This document shows, one piece after another, positions 63,159 to 64,000 of a stretch of 64,000 nt of DNA (position 1 is its first letter; each line of letters begins with the position of its first letter). The notes under the pieces are model-generated. The model saw only the letters and a program-made list of their open reading frames with translations. It made no database searches and was not told the DNA's origin. A program made the position numbers and the translations under genes. The DNA comes from VRUE01 sp963699225 (GTDB lineage: Bacteria; Actinomycetota; Thermoleophilia; Solirubrobacterales; 70-9), in assembly GCA_963699225.1 (NCBI GenBank), contig OY969423.1:558001-622000 (forward strand). Reading direction: 5' to 3'.

Positions 63159-64000
63159 TTAGGACGAAAGCTTCTCGCGAATCAGCCGGTTGACCTCGCC
63201 GCCGTCGGCGCGGCCCTTGGTCTCCTTCATCACGGCGCCGACGATGGCGCCGATCGCCTTGCCGTTGCCGGCGCGGATCTGCTCGGCGGCCTCGGGGTTT
63301 GCCTCTACCGCGGCGGCGACGATCGCCTCGAGCTCGCCGCTGTCGGAGATCTGGGCGAGGCCCTCGCCCTCGACGATCGCAGCCGGATCACCGCCCTCGG
63401 CGACCAGGGCAGCCAGCACGGTCTTGCCGCTGCCGTGGGAGATCTTCTTCCCCTGGACCATGCCGACCAGGGCTGCCAGCGCGTCGGGCTCAACCTTCGA
63501 CTCGGCCGCAGTTACGTCGCCTTCCTGGCGCAGCGCCGCGGCCAGCTCACCGGTCACCCAGTTAGCGACGACACGCGGCTCGATTCCCTCCGCCTGTTTC
63601 GACGTCGCCTCAAAGTAGCCGGCGGTCTCCGGGTCGGCCGCCAACAGGGCTGCCACGTCCTCGGAGAGCCCAAGCTCTTCGCGATAGCGCTCGGCCCGAG
63701 CCGCCGGCAGCTCCGGCAGCGACTCGCGGGCCTCGCGCAGCATCGCCTCGGTCGGCGCCATCGGCACCAGATCCGGCTCGGGGAAGTAGCGGTAGTCGTG
63801 CGCTTCCTCCTTCGAGCGCAGCGGGTGCAGGCTGCCGTCCTCGGGGTGGAAGTGGAGGGTCTCCTGCTCGACCCTCCCCCCCGCTTCGATCAGCTCGCGC
63901 TGGCGGGCCAGCTCGGCTTCGATCCCGCGCTCGAGGAAGCGGAAGCTGTTCATGTTCTTCAGCTCGGTCTTCGTCCCCAGCTCGTCGCTGCCGGCGGGCC
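63159..64000 (-). CDS. gatB: Asp/Glu-tRNA amidotransferase subunit B (5' part beyond window)
   Basis: The visible C-terminal 280 residues begin inside PAGSDELGTKTELKNMNSFR and continue RFLERGIEAELARQRELIEA, EETLHFHPEDGSLHPLRSKE and DYRYFPEPDLVPM. These are GatB catalytic-domain hallmarks. The tail domain then ends with a YqeY-like region (GAIVGAVMKETKGRADGGEV). GatB with GatA and GatC converts misacylated Glu-tRNA(Gln) and Asp-tRNA(Asn). The frame is open to the window edge. Confidence 0.95.
   Translation of the reverse strand, partial: PAGSDELGTKTELKNMNSFRFLERGIEAELARQRELIEAGGRVEQETLHFHPEDGSLHPLRSKEEAHDYRYFPEPDLVPMAPTEAMLREARESLPELPAARAERYREELGLSEDVAALLAADPETAGYFEATSKQAEGIEPRVVANWVTGELAAALRQEGDVTAAESKVEPDALAALVGMVQGKKISHGSGKTVLAALVAEGGDPAAIVEGEGLAQISDSGELEAIVAAAVEANPEAAEQIRAGNGKAIGAIVGAVMKETKGRADGGEVNRLIREKLSS

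Overview
The window is high-GC chromosomal DNA from an actinobacterium, most likely class Thermoleophilia (order Solirubrobacterales). The evidence is the protein at 23890-24702, whose N-terminus and NSVG/KLG repeats are typical of that group; the D-for-C change in MurA; a mycobacterial-type SerC; menaquinone genes; and frequent GTG/TTG starts. No CRISPR array, prophage or tRNA gene was seen.

Layout: 1-5425 is a minus-strand histidine operon (hisZ-G-D-B-H-A, then hisF with its own apparent -10 box), next to murA (5462-6760). Two alpha/beta hydrolases and a small ORF follow on the plus strand (6812-9260). The minus-strand rRNA operon 16S-23S-5S (9336-14282) has no spacer tRNA, has matching processing stems around 16S and 23S, and has tyrS directly upstream. 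A class A penicillin-binding protein (15798-18062) faces a minus-strand run ilvE-cimA-aminotransferase-argH-mpg. From 24.7 to 32.6 kb are leuB, a membrane protein of unknown function, and XRE/cupin regulator-leuC-leuD-methyltransferase, then leuA preceded by a Leu-rich leader peptide. From 32.6 to 41.6 kb are an MFS transporter, an RTX-like secreted protein, a quinone-reductase-like enzyme, serC-serA, a cupin, and menE-ilvC. From 41.6 to 50.9 kb are menB-A-C-D and an acyltransferase (plus strand) facing ilvB-ilvN-menF (minus). From 51 to 59.3 kb are a sulfolipid-type epimerase (sqdB), a three-gene membrane glycosyltransferase cluster, a secreted sugar dehydrogenase, a zinc-ribbon membrane protein and ndh. 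A complete IS1595-type transposon with passenger genes (59314-62197, flanked by an 8-bp target duplication) sits just upstream of ndh. The window ends in a membrane protein and gatB (cut by the edge).

The genes cover de novo synthesis of His, Leu/Ile/Val (with a citramalate route to 2-oxobutyrate), Ser and the last step of Arg, plus the classical o-succinylbenzoate menaquinone route (menA-F), whose quinol pool NDH-2 would feed.

The best leads are regulatory or structural and are not protein families: (1) two 102-103 nt hairpins with covarying stems, placed symmetrically after the stop codons of the cupin gene and ilvC; (2) a leuA leader peptide whose Leu-codon tract can pair with the leuA ribosome-binding site; (3) the passenger-carrying transposon, with several very small genes; and (4) a recurrent TANNNT-N6-8-start arrangement that suggests leaderless transcription of about 15 genes here.
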